A stretch of DNA of 64,000 nucleotides from Falsibacillus albus (GCF_003668575.1 NZ_RCVZ01000003.1:132430-196429), one strand, 5' to 3'; positions 1 to 8,929 are shown, counted from the stretch's first letter. Program-made: numbers and translations. Notes: generated by a model not told the origin, from the letters alone.

Positions 1-532
1 CAAAATACATATAATAACGGTTATCGTGAAAAAGAATATACGGGTCTTTTACACCTTCTGCAGAAGGCAGGTCAGCGGCAGTCAGCACCTTCTTTCTTGA
101 AGCAGCTTGAAATTCTGCCGGGGAAGCTGCTTCCATTACGTCGATTCTCCAACGATTATCTGCTGGATCGACATAACTGATATAAAGGCGGTAAAGCTGA
201 TCACTGATTTTGATCAATGAAGACCTTTCAATCGAGCTGGATTGAAGCTCTCTTTTATGGAGGCTCCATATATCCTCGAAGTTTTCCCCGTCTTCGCTGC
301 GCGCGATCCTGACTTCGAATCCTCTCTCATCTTCGCCATATCCACGGGGCTTCCTTAACCTATAATATAAGTAGAAGATCTGTTCCTTTTCATCGAACAA
401 TATTGTAGGTGCTCCTGCCCAATAACCCTCTTTGCTGCCCAATGGTTCAATGACGGTCTTTCCTTTTTCAGGATCAAATAGTGGACAGAGTCCCATTCCA
501 TTTTCCGGTTGATTAATCATTGTATTTTCCAT
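1..532 (-). CDS. GH43-type five-bladed beta-propeller glycosidase, 3' end cut by window edge
   Basis: The minus strand is open from an ATG at 532 to base 1, giving 177 visible residues with no stop. The opening residues (MENTMINQPENGMGLCPLFD) lack a signal peptide, so the protein is probably cytoplasmic. Phrases such as GYWAGAPTILFD, FYLYYRL, VRIARSEDGENF, RSSLIKI and VKDPYILFHDNRYYMYF are typical of the blades of GH43/GH32/GH130-type beta-propellers, where short acidic strands line the active site. Family assignment within this clan is uncertain because more than half of the protein may be missing. It lies 19 bp downstream of the oxidoreductase gene and is probably the third gene of that operon. 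The substrate cannot be told. Confidence 0.7.
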   Translation of the reverse strand, partial: MENTMINQPENGMGLCPLFDPEKGKTVIEPLGSKEGYWAGAPTILFDEKEQIFYLYYRLRKPRGYGEDERGFEVRIARSEDGENFEDIWSLHKRELQSSSIERSSLIKISDQLYRLYISYVDPADNRWRIDVMEAASPAEFQAASRKKVLTAADLPSAEGVKDPYILFHDNRYYMYF

Positions 533-551
533 TGTGATTCTCCTTTTTTAT

Positions 552-1616
552 TTATTTTAGGATTATCCTTTTTCCCTGTTCACTCGATTCGACGGCGGCA
601 TCGATGATTTTTGCTGCATTTGCGGCATATGCGAAGGAAAGTTCATAGTCTTTATTTTCAGTAATGATTTCATAGAATTCCTGATATTGTTTCCCTCTCG
701 CCGCTCCAATAAATTGGTGCTTTCCTTTCGGTTTCACTTCTTCAGAGGCACCCAACCAATTCCCATGTTCATCTTTTCCCCTGAAAAAAATCTCCCCATT
801 CTGGTTCATATACACCGCCCCCTTCGTACCGACGATTTCAAGCCCATCGCCATCTTGAGGGAGCAGCCTTGAATTATTCAGCGAAATCATTGCTCCATTT
901 TCCATTCTGGCAATGATAACGGAAAGATCATCATTCGTTACAGCGCCAAGGTCGTTCCCATTCCCTCGTTCTGGAATATAGGTGCCAAGCTCTGCCTGAA
1001 CAGATTTGATTTTTCCGCAATTCTCACCTAAGAAAAATTGTATGAGATCAATTTGATGGATCCCGAAATCAGCAACCGAACCAGGGCCAGATGTTTCCTT
1101 CTTCATTCTCCATTCCAACTGAAGATTCGGATTACCGATCCTTCCGCCCCCAAGTTTATGACGGTATGAAAATATTTGTCCTAGCTTACCTTCATCTATC
1201 AATTCTTTTATAAGCTGTGCATAGGGGTGATAACGGTATTGCATGCCCATATAGTTCGCCACTCCAGCCTCTTCTGCTTCCTGCGCTAATTTCATAGATT
1301 CCGGATAATTGACGGAAAGTGGTTTTTCACAAAGCACCGGCAGCTTTACCGCAAATGCCTTTCTAGCAATCGCTCCATGCGAGAAATTATCGGTACAGAT
1401 TGAGACGGCATCGACTTTCTCCAAGAGTTCCTCTAAACTTGAGCAAATAATGGTGGGTGAAAGGTCATTTCGCTTTACCCACTTTTCAGCATTTTCGGCA
1501 ATGACATCATATACTGCTGTCAATTCCCAATTGGGACAAGCCCGAATGCCTTGCAAATGATCTGTAGCCACTCCAATCGTGCTGCCCGTTCCAACAATTC
1601 CGATTCTTAGACTCAT
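552..1616 (-). CDS. Gfo/Idh/MocA family NAD(P)-dependent oxidoreductase
   Basis: The 354-residue protein begins with a Rossmann dinucleotide-binding motif (GIVGTGSTIG, residues 6-15). It carries the family EKP motif at residues 97-99 (CEKPLS) and the GxHxxD active-site motif near residues 185-190, whose His is the usual proton-transfer residue. Members oxidise or reduce sugars, sugar acids or inositols with NAD(P). A strong ribosome binding site (GGAGGT, 5 nt before the ATG) fixes the start. The gene sits 16 bp after a sugar isomerase/epimerase gene and before a GH43-like gene. That arrangement suggests catabolism of a sugar released by the hydrolase, but the substrate is not readable from sequence. 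Confidence 0.88.
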   Translation of the reverse strand: MSLRIGIVGTGSTIGVATDHLQGIRACPNWELTAVYDVIAENAEKWVKRNDLSPTIICSSLEELLEKVDAVSICTDNFSHGAIARKAFAVKLPVLCEKPLSVNYPESMKLAQEAEEAGVANYMGMQYRYHPYAQLIKELIDEGKLGQIFSYRHKLGGGRIGNPNLQLEWRMKKETSGPGSVADFGIHQIDLIQFFLGENCGKIKSVQAELGTYIPERGNGNDLGAVTNDDLSVIIARMENGAMISLNNSRLLPQDGDGLEIVGTKGAVYMNQNGEIFFRGKDEHGNWLGASEEVKPKGKHQFIGAARGKQYQEFYEIITENKDYELSFAYAANAAKIIDAAVESSEQGKRIILK

Positions 1617-1632
1617 AGAGGACCTCCATTCT

Positions 1633-2442
1633 CTATTTTTTCATATTTAAATTGGTTTGAAGATGATGATATGAAGCAAGGACACTCTTTTCAGGTTCGG
1701 TGAATCCACCGCCGTAATTGTCGCCTAATTCCATTTCGATTATGGCTGCTTTCAGCTTTTTGGTTTCTTTCATTTTATATACCACTCTGACATAATCAAT
1801 TTCTCCTTCACCGATTTCTACAAATCGGCAATCTCTTACATCCCGGAGATGGACATATTCTATCCGATTTTGATGCGCTTCCCAGAAAGAAAAGATATCG
1901 ACTCCCGCAAGCTGAATCCATCCAATATCAAGTGCAAAAGAAACCAGTTTAGGATCGGTCTCTTTCATTATCCGCTCTGCTCCCGATGCACCATCGAGGA
2001 ACTCGTGATCATGATTGTGATATAAAAGAGAAATGGAATGCTCATGGGCTATTCCACCGAGCAGATGTAAATGCTGAATCAAAGCAGAGACTCTTTCTTT
2101 CTCAACACTCTTGCTCCCCCAAGTACTGAAAAGGATTCTTTCTGCTCCCGCTTCTTTCAATCTTGAAATATCCTTTGCGACATCTTCCATTTCGTTTTCC
2201 TGAAATCCCGATAAAAAGAACGGTTTTCCAGTATGTACTCCTGCAATTTTCAGTCCATGCTGCTTAATCCAGCCGTCAAATTCTTTCTCCTTGCCATATG
2301 GAATAAAGTGGGATCCTATTTCTATGGAATTGAATCCATTTTCCTTTATCCATGAAAGCAGCAAACTCACTTTCTTTGAAAATACGCCTTCATTTTGAAG
2401 CATGGCATTCCACGGAAAGAGATGACAACCCATTTCCATCAT
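1633..2442 (-). CDS. Sugar phosphate isomerase/epimerase (xylose isomerase-like TIM barrel)
   Basis: This 269-residue protein has the AP-endonuclease-2/xylose-isomerase-like TIM-barrel pattern. Likely metal ligands are Glu in SIEIGSHF, His in YHNHDHEF, Asp in ALDIGWI and Glu in IEMELGDNY. Such proteins isomerise or epimerise sugars or keto-inositols with a divalent metal, and they commonly pair with Gfo/Idh/MocA oxidoreductases, as here. I place the start at the ATG at 2442, six bases after GGGGTG; a GTG three codons upstream is possible. It is the first gene of a separate short operon, because a terminator closes the upstream lacI gene and a long AT palindrome lies just before the start. Confidence 0.82.
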   Translation of the reverse strand: MMEMGCHLFPWNAMLQNEGVFSKKVSLLLSWIKENGFNSIEIGSHFIPYGKEKEFDGWIKQHGLKIAGVHTGKPFFLSGFQENEMEDVAKDISRLKEAGAERILFSTWGSKSVEKERVSALIQHLHLLGGIAHEHSISLLYHNHDHEFLDGASGAERIMKETDPKLVSFALDIGWIQLAGVDIFSFWEAHQNRIEYVHLRDVRDCRFVEIGEGEIDYVRVVYKMKETKKLKAAIIEMELGDNYGGGFTEPEKSVLASYHHLQTNLNMKK

Positions 2443-2468
2443 TTCATTCACCCCAAATAGTCAACGTC

Positions 2469-2499
2469 ATTAATTAATTAATTCATTTAATTAATTAAT
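2469..2499. promoter_or_regulatory. AT-only palindrome upstream of the isomerase operon, possible operator
   Basis: An inverted repeat of ATTAATTAATT (2473-2483) and AATTAATTAAT (2489-2499) is separated by a 5-nt spacer; the TTAA repeat also runs a few bases further left. It lies about 27 bp upstream of the isomerase start and would suit a dimeric regulator. No T-run follows, so it is unlikely to be a terminator. The cognate regulator is unknown. Confidence 0.4.
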
Positions 2500-2572
2500 A
2501 TATTTCTATCTTATCATCGATTTTTTTCTTTTCAAGCTTTTTAAATCAAAAAGTCAGATATTTAACAAAAAT

Positions 2573-2606
2573 AAAAAAAGCCGCTTCTTTTAAGCTAAGA
2601 GCGGCT
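2573..2606 (-). terminator. Intrinsic terminator of the lacI gene
   Basis: On the minus strand a stem AGCCGCT / AGCGGCT with a loop of about 14 nt is followed by seven T residues and more T-rich sequence. The 5' arm of the stem is inside the last codons of lacI, so the terminator overlaps the coding end. It separates the importer/GH13/lacI genes from the isomerase operon. Confidence 0.85.
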
Positions 2607-3599
2607 CTTGTCATATCGTTTGACCGATTTCCTTTCAATCAGTTCAGTCGACAGCTTGTAATATCGATCGACCTTTTCCTTGGCAAGTTCCTGGAACACA
2701 GAATGAACAGCCAGTGCACCCGCTTCATACTTCGGCTGCCTGATTGTGGTCAGCGGCGGAGAAAGATATTCTGACAATTGAATATCATCAAACCCTATGA
2801 TTGAAATATCTTCAGGGATGCTAATGCCTTTCTCCGAAAACGCTTGCATTCCTCCCAAGGCCATCTCGTCATTCGCATAAAAAACAGCCTGTGGAAGATC
2901 TCCTTGGGCAATCAGCATCTTGGTCGCTTTATATCCGCCTTCACGAGTAAAGTCTCCGGAAATTTTCCACTTGGATTGATAAGGAAGGTGGTGATTTTTC
3001 AAGGCTTCCATATACCCTTCAAACCTGAGTTCATTATCATGAGAATTGTACGGACCGCTGATATAAGCGATTTCCTCATGTCCTTGTTCGATTAAATACT
3101 CAGTGGCCAAATAACCCCCGTGGACATTGTCGACTTCGACATGCAGGACATGTTCATTTTCCAGCTTCCGATCCAGGACAACAATCGGGAACCCCTCCCT
3201 TGCAGAGTCCAAAATAATATCGTCGCTGATGTTATGCGCAAGGATGATGACTCCGTCCACCCGTTTTTCTTTCAGGAATTTCACGGCAGTGGATTGATTG
3301 CCTCCGATGGAGCTGCAGGCAATCAAATCATAGCCATTGGCCATGGTCACATCCTGGACCCCTTTGATCAATTCAGAATAAAAGGGACCGGAAAGGTCGC
3401 TTAATATCAAAGCGATCGTATTTGTGTTTGTCTTTTTTAAATCCGATGCCAAACCATTTTTTTGATAGTTCAATTGTTTTGCTGCTTCGAATACTTTTTT
3501 TCTTGTAGCGGGGCTGACCTTGTTCGTATTGTTCAACGCATAGGAAGCTGTTGAAACTGCCACACCCGCCATCTTTGCCACATCTTTGATTGTTGCCAT
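2595..3599 (-). CDS. LacI-family transcriptional regulator
   Basis: The 334-residue protein has an N-terminal LacI helix-turn-helix (ATIKDVAKMAGVAVSTASYA, residues 2-21), a hinge with LKKTNTNTIALI, and a periplasmic-binding-protein-like effector domain (RVDGVIIL, VDNVHGGYLATEYLI, ISIIGFDDIQLSEYLSPPLTTIRQP). It ends an apparent operon with the GH13 gene and the ABC importer and most likely controls that operon in response to an oligosaccharide. The start ATG is preceded by GGGG about 8 nt upstream. The TTCTAATAGTTCTA direct repeat just upstream could be an autoregulatory site, but this is weak. It is about the same length as the second LacI protein at 33.7-34.7 kb and similar in layout. Confidence 0.93.
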   Translation of the reverse strand: MATIKDVAKMAGVAVSTASYALNNTNKVSPATRKKVFEAAKQLNYQKNGLASDLKKTNTNTIALILSDLSGPFYSELIKGVQDVTMANGYDLIACSSIGGNQSTAVKFLKEKRVDGVIILAHNISDDIILDSAREGFPIVVLDRKLENEHVLHVEVDNVHGGYLATEYLIEQGHEEIAYISGPYNSHDNELRFEGYMEALKNHHLPYQSKWKISGDFTREGGYKATKMLIAQGDLPQAVFYANDEMALGGMQAFSEKGISIPEDISIIGFDDIQLSEYLSPPLTTIRQPKYEAGALAVHSVFQELAKEKVDRYYKLSTELIERKSVKRYDKSRS

Positions 3600-3659
3600 A
3601 TTTTCAACCCCATTAGTTCTAATAGTTCTATTATACCTTTTTTATAAAGGGTACCTCAC

Positions 3660-5306
3660 TTATTTCACACCACACAGCTTAAAAACCAGCGCTTCGTACG
3701 GCCTTAATTGAACATGTTTCGGATCAACAGGTGAATCCGGATAATTGCTGATGAGCTGCTCGGCCCTTTCGAATGATAACGCATCAGGAAGTATAAAATC
3801 CGGATGTCTTCCATAGAAGTTGGCAATCACCAGGATGACTTCATTGCCAAGCTTTCTTGTATAAGCAAAAACTTCAGGGTGATCCCCATTGATCAATTCA
3901 AATTTTCCATGGACAATGGTATCCATTTCTTTTCTCATGGCAATCAGTTTTCTGTAATGATGAAAAATGGAATTTGGATCCTCCACAGCAGAATTGACAT
4001 TAATAGAATGGTGATTTGAATTGACCGGTATCCAAGGGGTCCCACCAGTGAAGCCGGCATGCTGTGATGCGTCCCATTGCATCGGTGTCCTTGCGTTGTC
4101 CCTGCCTTTTGCATAAATGGATGCCATTACATCTGATGCGTCTTTTCCCTCTTTTATTTTTTCCTTGAAAAGATTAAGTGTTTCGATATCTTTATATTCA
4201 TCGATCGATTCAAATCGAATATTGGTCATGCCGATTTCTTCGCCTTGATAGACATAGGGAGTCCCCTGCATGAGATGCAGGACGGTCGCAAGCATCTTTG
4301 CCGATTCGATGCGGAATTCTTGATCATTCCCCCACCTTGAAACGATTCTCGGCTGATCGTGGTTATTCCAATATAAACTGTTCCATCCATGCTGATGAAG
4401 ATTTGTCTGCCATTTACAAAACATTACCTTCAATTCTACCAAATCCAACGGTTTTAACTCCCATTTACCTTTCCCCTTCACTTCATCCAGGGACATATGC
4501 TCAAAGGTGAAGACCATATCCAGTTCATTTCTGCCCGGTCCTGTATAAAGCTTTGCCATGTCCGTCGTGGCCGAAGGTGTTTCTCCGACCGTCATCACAT
4601 CATATCCTGCCAGAACCTTTTCATGCATCTCCTGAAGATAATGATGAAGCTTCGGACCATTTCCTACGATCCCATGATCGATCTCCTTCCCGATCAGATC
4701 GATTACATCCATTCGGAAACCGCCGATCCCTTTATCCAGCCAAAATTTCATCATGTCATAAAGATGATGGCGGACGGTTTCATTATGAAGATTTAAATCA
4801 GGCTGTTTCTTACTGAATAAATGAAAGTAATACTGCCCTGACGCTTCATCGAATTCCCATGCAGGACCACTGAAAACCGATTGGATATCGTTTGGAGGCA
4901 GATTGTCCCCTCTGCCGTCCCGCCAAATATAAAAATCCCGATAAGGATTATCCGTGGATTTTTTGGACTCCATAAACCAAGGATGTTCATCCGAGGTATG
5001 GTTGATGACCAGATCCATGATGATTTTGATATTGCGATCGGCCGCTTCCTTGATCAGCCTCTCCATATCTTCCATTGTTCCATATTCTTCATGTATCGTA
5101 TAGTAGTCGCTGATGTCATATCCATTGTCATCGTTGGGGGATTCATAGACCGGGCTCAGCCATATGACATCGATGCCAAGAAGCGATAAGTAGTCCAGTT
5201 TCTCGATGATACCCTTGATATCGCCGATCCCATCTCCGCTGGAGTCATTGAAACTGCGCGGATAAATTTGATAAACCGTTGATTTGTGCCACCATTTTGT
5301 TTCCAT
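3660..5306 (-). CDS. GH13 alpha-glucosidase, oligo-1,6-glucosidase type
   Basis: The 548-residue protein is full length for the oligo-1,6-glucosidase/MalL subfamily and has no signal peptide. The GH13 regions are clear: DLVINHTSDEH (about 98-108), GGFRMDVIDLI with nucleophile Asp200, TVGET with acid/base Glu242, and NNHDQPR with Asp317. The residue after the nucleophile is Val201; in this subfamily Val here goes with alpha-1,6 (isomaltose-type) preference, whereas maltases usually have Ala or Thr. AGGAGG precedes the ATG by about 4 nt. It follows two permease genes and precedes lacI. It probably hydrolyses alpha-linked oligosaccharides imported by this transporter, or trims alpha-1,6 glucose from glucan fragments. 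Confidence 0.9.
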   Translation of the reverse strand: METKWWHKSTVYQIYPRSFNDSSGDGIGDIKGIIEKLDYLSLLGIDVIWLSPVYESPNDDNGYDISDYYTIHEEYGTMEDMERLIKEAADRNIKIIMDLVINHTSDEHPWFMESKKSTDNPYRDFYIWRDGRGDNLPPNDIQSVFSGPAWEFDEASGQYYFHLFSKKQPDLNLHNETVRHHLYDMMKFWLDKGIGGFRMDVIDLIGKEIDHGIVGNGPKLHHYLQEMHEKVLAGYDVMTVGETPSATTDMAKLYTGPGRNELDMVFTFEHMSLDEVKGKGKWELKPLDLVELKVMFCKWQTNLHQHGWNSLYWNNHDQPRIVSRWGNDQEFRIESAKMLATVLHLMQGTPYVYQGEEIGMTNIRFESIDEYKDIETLNLFKEKIKEGKDASDVMASIYAKGRDNARTPMQWDASQHAGFTGGTPWIPVNSNHHSINVNSAVEDPNSIFHHYRKLIAMRKEMDTIVHGKFELINGDHPEVFAYTRKLGNEVILVIANFYGRHPDFILPDALSFERAEQLISNYPDSPVDPKHVQLRPYEALVFKLCGVK

Positions 5307-5325
5307 AATTCCTCCTGCGCGAACG

Positions 5326-6156
5326 TTATTTCAAACCAGACATTGTAAATCCTTCCACGATATACTTTTGAAAGAATGAAAAAATGATAATGATCGGTAC
5401 GACCATAAAGGCAGCTCCCGCCATCTGTAAGGCAAAGTTATTGGCATATTGCCCTTGCAGCAATGACAACCCGACGGATAAGGTATACAGACTTTCATCA
5501 TTGGCGATGATCAATGGCCATAGGAAGCTATTCCATGCCCCGATGAACGTCAGGATACCCTGTACTGCAAAGATAGGCTTGGCAATCGGGATGATCAGTT
5601 TAAAGAATATATAAAACTCTCCTGCTCCATCCAGTCTTGCAGCTTCAATCAGGTCTGTAGGGATCGTCGTCATAAATTGCCTGAACAAAAAGATGCTGAA
5701 TGCTGCAGCAAGTCCTGGAAGGATGATTCCAGCCATCGTGTTGGTCAGACCCATTTCATTTAAAATCAAGTAAACAGGAATCATCGTCACTTGTGCCGGG
5801 ATCATCATCGTAGCCAAAACAATATAAAAGATTTTTTCTCTTCCTTTAAAATCGAATTTAGCAAAGCCGTATCCTGCCATGGCATTCAGCAGCAAGCCTA
5901 CAAAAGAGAAAAAGACAATGACCAATGTGTTGCGAAGATACACGCCAAAGTTCATATCCCTAAACAAATTTAAATAATTTTCGAGGGTGGGGTGTTCCGG
6001 CATCAGCGTCGGCGGAACTTGCAGCACTTCGCTTTCAGGCTTGAAAGAGCTTGAAATCATCCAAATGAACGGGATGGAAACGGCAACTCCTCCCAGAATC
6101 AATAACAAAGTGACAATCGTTTTTTCAATACTGCGATTTTTGGTGTTAGAAGCCAT
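5326..6156 (-). CDS. Carbohydrate ABC transporter permease, MalG/CUT1 type
   Basis: A 276-residue inner-membrane protein with about six membrane segments. It has the EAA loop that contacts the ATPase (LIEAARLDGAGEFYIFFKLI), and the C-terminal FTMSGLK ending is typical of MalG-type subunits. The ATG at 6156 has GGAG 8 nt upstream; a GTG three codons earlier is less likely. It pairs with the MalF-type permease just upstream (24-bp gap) and the lipoprotein binding protein before that, forming one CUT1 importer. Confidence 0.9.
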   Translation of the reverse strand: MASNTKNRSIEKTIVTLLLILGGVAVSIPFIWMISSSFKPESEVLQVPPTLMPEHPTLENYLNLFRDMNFGVYLRNTLVIVFFSFVGLLLNAMAGYGFAKFDFKGREKIFYIVLATMMIPAQVTMIPVYLILNEMGLTNTMAGIILPGLAAAFSIFLFRQFMTTIPTDLIEAARLDGAGEFYIFFKLIIPIAKPIFAVQGILTFIGAWNSFLWPLIIANDESLYTLSVGLSLLQGQYANNFALQMAGAAFMVVPIIIIFSFFQKYIVEGFTMSGLK

Positions 6157-6180
6157 ATTATTCACTCCATTGCTTGTAAT

Positions 6181-7068
6181 CTAGAATTCCGTGTCAGACT
6201 TTCTGAATTTAAATTGAATCAATGTGGCAGCAATGATAATGATGAAAAGAATGAATGAACCTGCTGCTGCATAGCCGAACTTACTATATTGAAAGCCTTT
6301 TTGATAGATGAATAATGCCATTGAAATCGTCCCATCCAACGGACCTCCATCTGTCATGACAAACGGCTCTTCGAAAAATTGCAGCCAGCCGATCAAGGTT
6401 GTGATGGTGACGAAAAATGTGGCATAGCGGAGCAATGGAATCGTAATATTGAATAAGATTTGCAATCTATTCGCTCCATCCATCTCAGCCGCCTCATAAT
6501 AAGACTTCGGAATGCCCTGCAGCGCGGCAAGGAAAATGATCATGTTGATCCCGATCCCCTTCCAGACAGCCAGTAATATCAAGGATAACTTGGCAACGGT
6601 CGGATCTTGCAGCCAAGGGACTTCGTGCAAATGCAGCAAGGACAGGATGTAATTGAATAGTCCGTATTCCGGATTGTACAAATAGCCCCAGATAACCGCT
6701 ACGGCAATGATATTGGTAATGGAGGGCATGTAATAAACCCCGCGGAATACTTTGAAGACCATCGACTGTCCGTAATTCAACATCAACGCGATCCCGAGTG
6801 AACAAACAATGACGAGCGGAACTCCAATCACGACATAAAACAATGTATTAAGGATGGATTTATGAAATAAATCATCCGATATCAAGTCGCTGTAGTTTTG
6901 CATTCCGATAAAATGAATGTTGGACCAGTCCGCGAGACCCTTTAAATCAAGATCGGTAAAACTGATGATAAACGCCACGATGATCGGAATGATGCTGAAC
7001 ACAGCCAAGATCAAAACCGCCGGCGCAATGAACATGTATGGATGCCTGTTCTTGTAAACATTCCCCAT
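6181..7068 (-). CDS. Carbohydrate ABC transporter permease, MalF/CUT1 type
   Basis: A 295-residue permease with about six membrane helices. The first (PYMFIAPAVLILAVFSIIPI) is typical of MalF-type sugar permeases, and an EAA loop (YYEAAEMDGANRLQILFNIT) lies towards the C terminus. The ATG at 7068 has AGGTGGG six bases upstream; the longer reading from a TTG ten codons earlier would include that ribosome binding site and is rejected. It forms the channel with the following permease and receives sugar from the binding protein encoded 176 bp upstream. Confidence 0.9.
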   Translation of the reverse strand: MGNVYKNRHPYMFIAPAVLILAVFSIIPIIVAFIISFTDLDLKGLADWSNIHFIGMQNYSDLISDDLFHKSILNTLFYVVIGVPLVIVCSLGIALMLNYGQSMVFKVFRGVYYMPSITNIIAVAVIWGYLYNPEYGLFNYILSLLHLHEVPWLQDPTVAKLSLILLAVWKGIGINMIIFLAALQGIPKSYYEAAEMDGANRLQILFNITIPLLRYATFFVTITTLIGWLQFFEEPFVMTDGGPLDGTISMALFIYQKGFQYSKFGYAAAGSFILFIIIIAATLIQFKFRKSDTEF

Positions 7069-7243
7069 TTGAAACCCACCTATCTTTCCAGCCTCCAACT
7101 AAGAATGGAATTGTGTGAAAAAATGGAGTACGGACATTCACCCACCTCTCATTTTTCATGAGAGGTCGTAATCATTTACACCCGTAGCTCCATATTTTCA
7201 CACCGTTATTTAGTTGTGACATTATGATCTTAAATCTTCAAAA

Positions 7244-8470
7244 TTATTTTTTCAGAGCATCATTTGCTTTTTTCTCAAAATCCTTCATTTCTTTGTCTAA
7301 ATCTGCACCGCCGACATTGACTTTTTCCAGTGCGTCGATCAAATCTTGTGCAACTGCTTCCCACTCTTTAATTTGAGGAGAAGTCTTTGTGTTTTTCAAC
7401 TGTTCTCCGAAAGTGGCAAACATCGGATCATCCTTCAGAGCAGGATCGTTCCAAGCTTCTTTCCTAGATGGAAGTGCATCGGAAATCTTAAGCCAATCCA
7501 ATTGTGTATCGACTTTTGAAACGTAATTGATGAATTTCAATGCTTGGTCTACATGCTTTGAACTATTGAATACGGAGAAATTCGCCCCGCCGATGCTGGA
7601 AGTATTCGTTTCCTTCTTAGGAAGCACCGCTACTGACCACTTTCCTTTTAAATCAGGCGCCTGATCATTCAGGATCTTGATCATCCAAGGTCCGCTGATG
7701 AACATCGGTTTTTGCCCATCCTTGAATGCTTGTACAATATCCACGCCGTCAGTCGTCGAGCTTAGCCCTTCTTTAAAAAAGCTGCTGTAATATTTCATTG
7801 CTTCTTTGAATTTAGGATCATCAAAGTTGCCTTTTCCATTCTCCATCTTGAAATCATAGCCATTTTGCCATGCAAAGATGAATGGGGTGATTTGATCTTT
7901 TCTGTCAATATCAATTCCAAGATTTTTGCCGCCGCGTGCAGCAAGCTTCGTAGCAGCATCCTTCAACTCGTCCCAAGTTGCCGGAGCTTGATCATAACCT
8001 GCATCTTTAAGTAAATCCTTGCGATAGAACAATACACGCGTTTCTACATACCAAGGTATACTGATGATCTTCCCGTCAGATTTCATCGTTTGCACGGCAC
8101 CATCGAAGTAATTGTCAGGTTTGAAGTTCGGATATTTATCCAAATAAGGCGTCAAGTCCTTTAATGCACCAGCATCTGCGAATTCCGGAACCCAAGTCGT
8201 CCCTAGCTGCAGGACATCCGGGCCTTTTTGAGACGCTACGGCTGTCAACAGTTTGTCGTGAGCGGAAGCCCATGGAATAGCTTGTACTTTTACATGGATA
8301 TCGGGATTTTCTTTTTCAAATTTCTTTGCCAGTTGATTCAGTTTTTTTCCTTCTTCACCCATCGCCCATACGGTTAAGGTATTTTTATCGTCGGATCCGC
8401 CTGAACATCCTCCAAGGACGGAAGCCAAAGCCATGATGCATACAAACAAAAGCGCTAAGGATTTTTTCAT
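7244..8470 (-). CDS. Extracellular solute-binding lipoprotein, family 1 (oligosaccharide importer)
   Basis: A 408-residue lipoprotein: the signal peptide ends in a lipobox (VLGGCSGG), and the mature part has the family-1 binding-protein layout (LTVWAMGEEGKKLNQLAKKF, KGPDVLQLGTTWVPEFADAG, MFISGPWMIKIL). It presumably captures an oligosaccharide outside the membrane. The ATG at 8470 is chosen because AAGGAG lies 10 nt upstream; an ATG seven codons earlier has no such site. In Listeria innocua the equivalent gene beside the GH3 and GH94 genes (Lin1841) encodes a sophoro-oligosaccharide-binding protein, which makes beta-1,2-glucan fragments a plausible ligand. The GH13 neighbour argues for an alpha-glucoside instead. 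Ligand unresolved. Confidence 0.9.
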   Translation of the reverse strand: MKKSLALLFVCIMALASVLGGCSGGSDDKNTLTVWAMGEEGKKLNQLAKKFEKENPDIHVKVQAIPWASAHDKLLTAVASQKGPDVLQLGTTWVPEFADAGALKDLTPYLDKYPNFKPDNYFDGAVQTMKSDGKIISIPWYVETRVLFYRKDLLKDAGYDQAPATWDELKDAATKLAARGGKNLGIDIDRKDQITPFIFAWQNGYDFKMENGKGNFDDPKFKEAMKYYSSFFKEGLSSTTDGVDIVQAFKDGQKPMFISGPWMIKILNDQAPDLKGKWSVAVLPKKETNTSSIGGANFSVFNSSKHVDQALKFINYVSKVDTQLDWLKISDALPSRKEAWNDPALKDDPMFATFGEQLKNTKTSPQIKEWEAVAQDLIDALEKVNVGGADLDKEMKDFEKKANDALKK

Positions 8471-8645
8471 TGAAGTCAATCTCCTTTTCATTATTATTTT
8501 GCTGATTTCTAAGTAATAGATGATATAAATGAAATATTGGTCTTCAATCGAAGAAGAGTATGATGCATTTGAAACATTCTTTGATATTGGTAAAGTCCTT
8601 ACTTATCATAAATCGTTTCCAGCAATCCGTATATACACTTTCGAA

Positions 8646-8861
8646 CTAACTGGATAGAACTTGTTTGAGAGATTCATAACATTGAATGTTCAGATCACCC
8701 CTTAAAAATAGAATCTTTTGATTTTTCAATTGAAACGTTTCGATGTTTTGATTATAATAAAACATGAATCCGCTTTCAACAACTTTGTGAAATTTCTTTA
8801 TTTTTGTCGTATGGTATTCTTTCATATTTTTAGTTTCATAGGTATTTATTAGTGTTTCCAA
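8646..8861 (-). CDS. Possible small protein of 71 residues, TTG start
   Basis: An open frame starts at TTG (8861) with a well-placed AAGGAG 8 nt upstream. The product is polar and Lys/Tyr rich, with no signal peptide and no recognised family. One LacI-type palindrome (8732-8741) lies inside it, and the region between two divergent operons would be expected to be regulatory, so the frame may be fortuitous. The good ribosome binding site is the only positive evidence. Confidence 0.25.
   Translation of the reverse strand: METLINTYETKNMKEYHTTKIKKFHKVVESGFMFYYNQNIETFQLKNQKILFLRGDLNIQCYESLKQVLSS
8732..8741. promoter_or_regulatory. LacI-type operator GAAACGTTTC
   Basis: A perfect 10-bp palindrome with flanks TT and GA. 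It is identical in core to the three sites before the lacI operon at 34.7-34.8 kb. It sits about 260 bp upstream of the importer binding-protein gene. Confidence 0.65.
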
Positions 8862-8919
8862 TGTTTCTTCTCCTTGTTACATAGAAATGAATATTGGAGA
8901 ATTCTATTCACTCTGAATC

Positions 8920-8929
8920 GAAACGTTTC
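8920..8929. promoter_or_regulatory. LacI-type operator GAAACGTTTC upstream of GH3 gene
   Basis: A perfect palindrome about 39 bp before the GH3 start codon, placed where it would overlap or follow the plus-strand promoter. It is 12 bp long when the flanking bases are included, two bases shorter in spacing than a CcpA cre, so a dedicated LacI protein is the likelier ligand. Confidence 0.7.
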
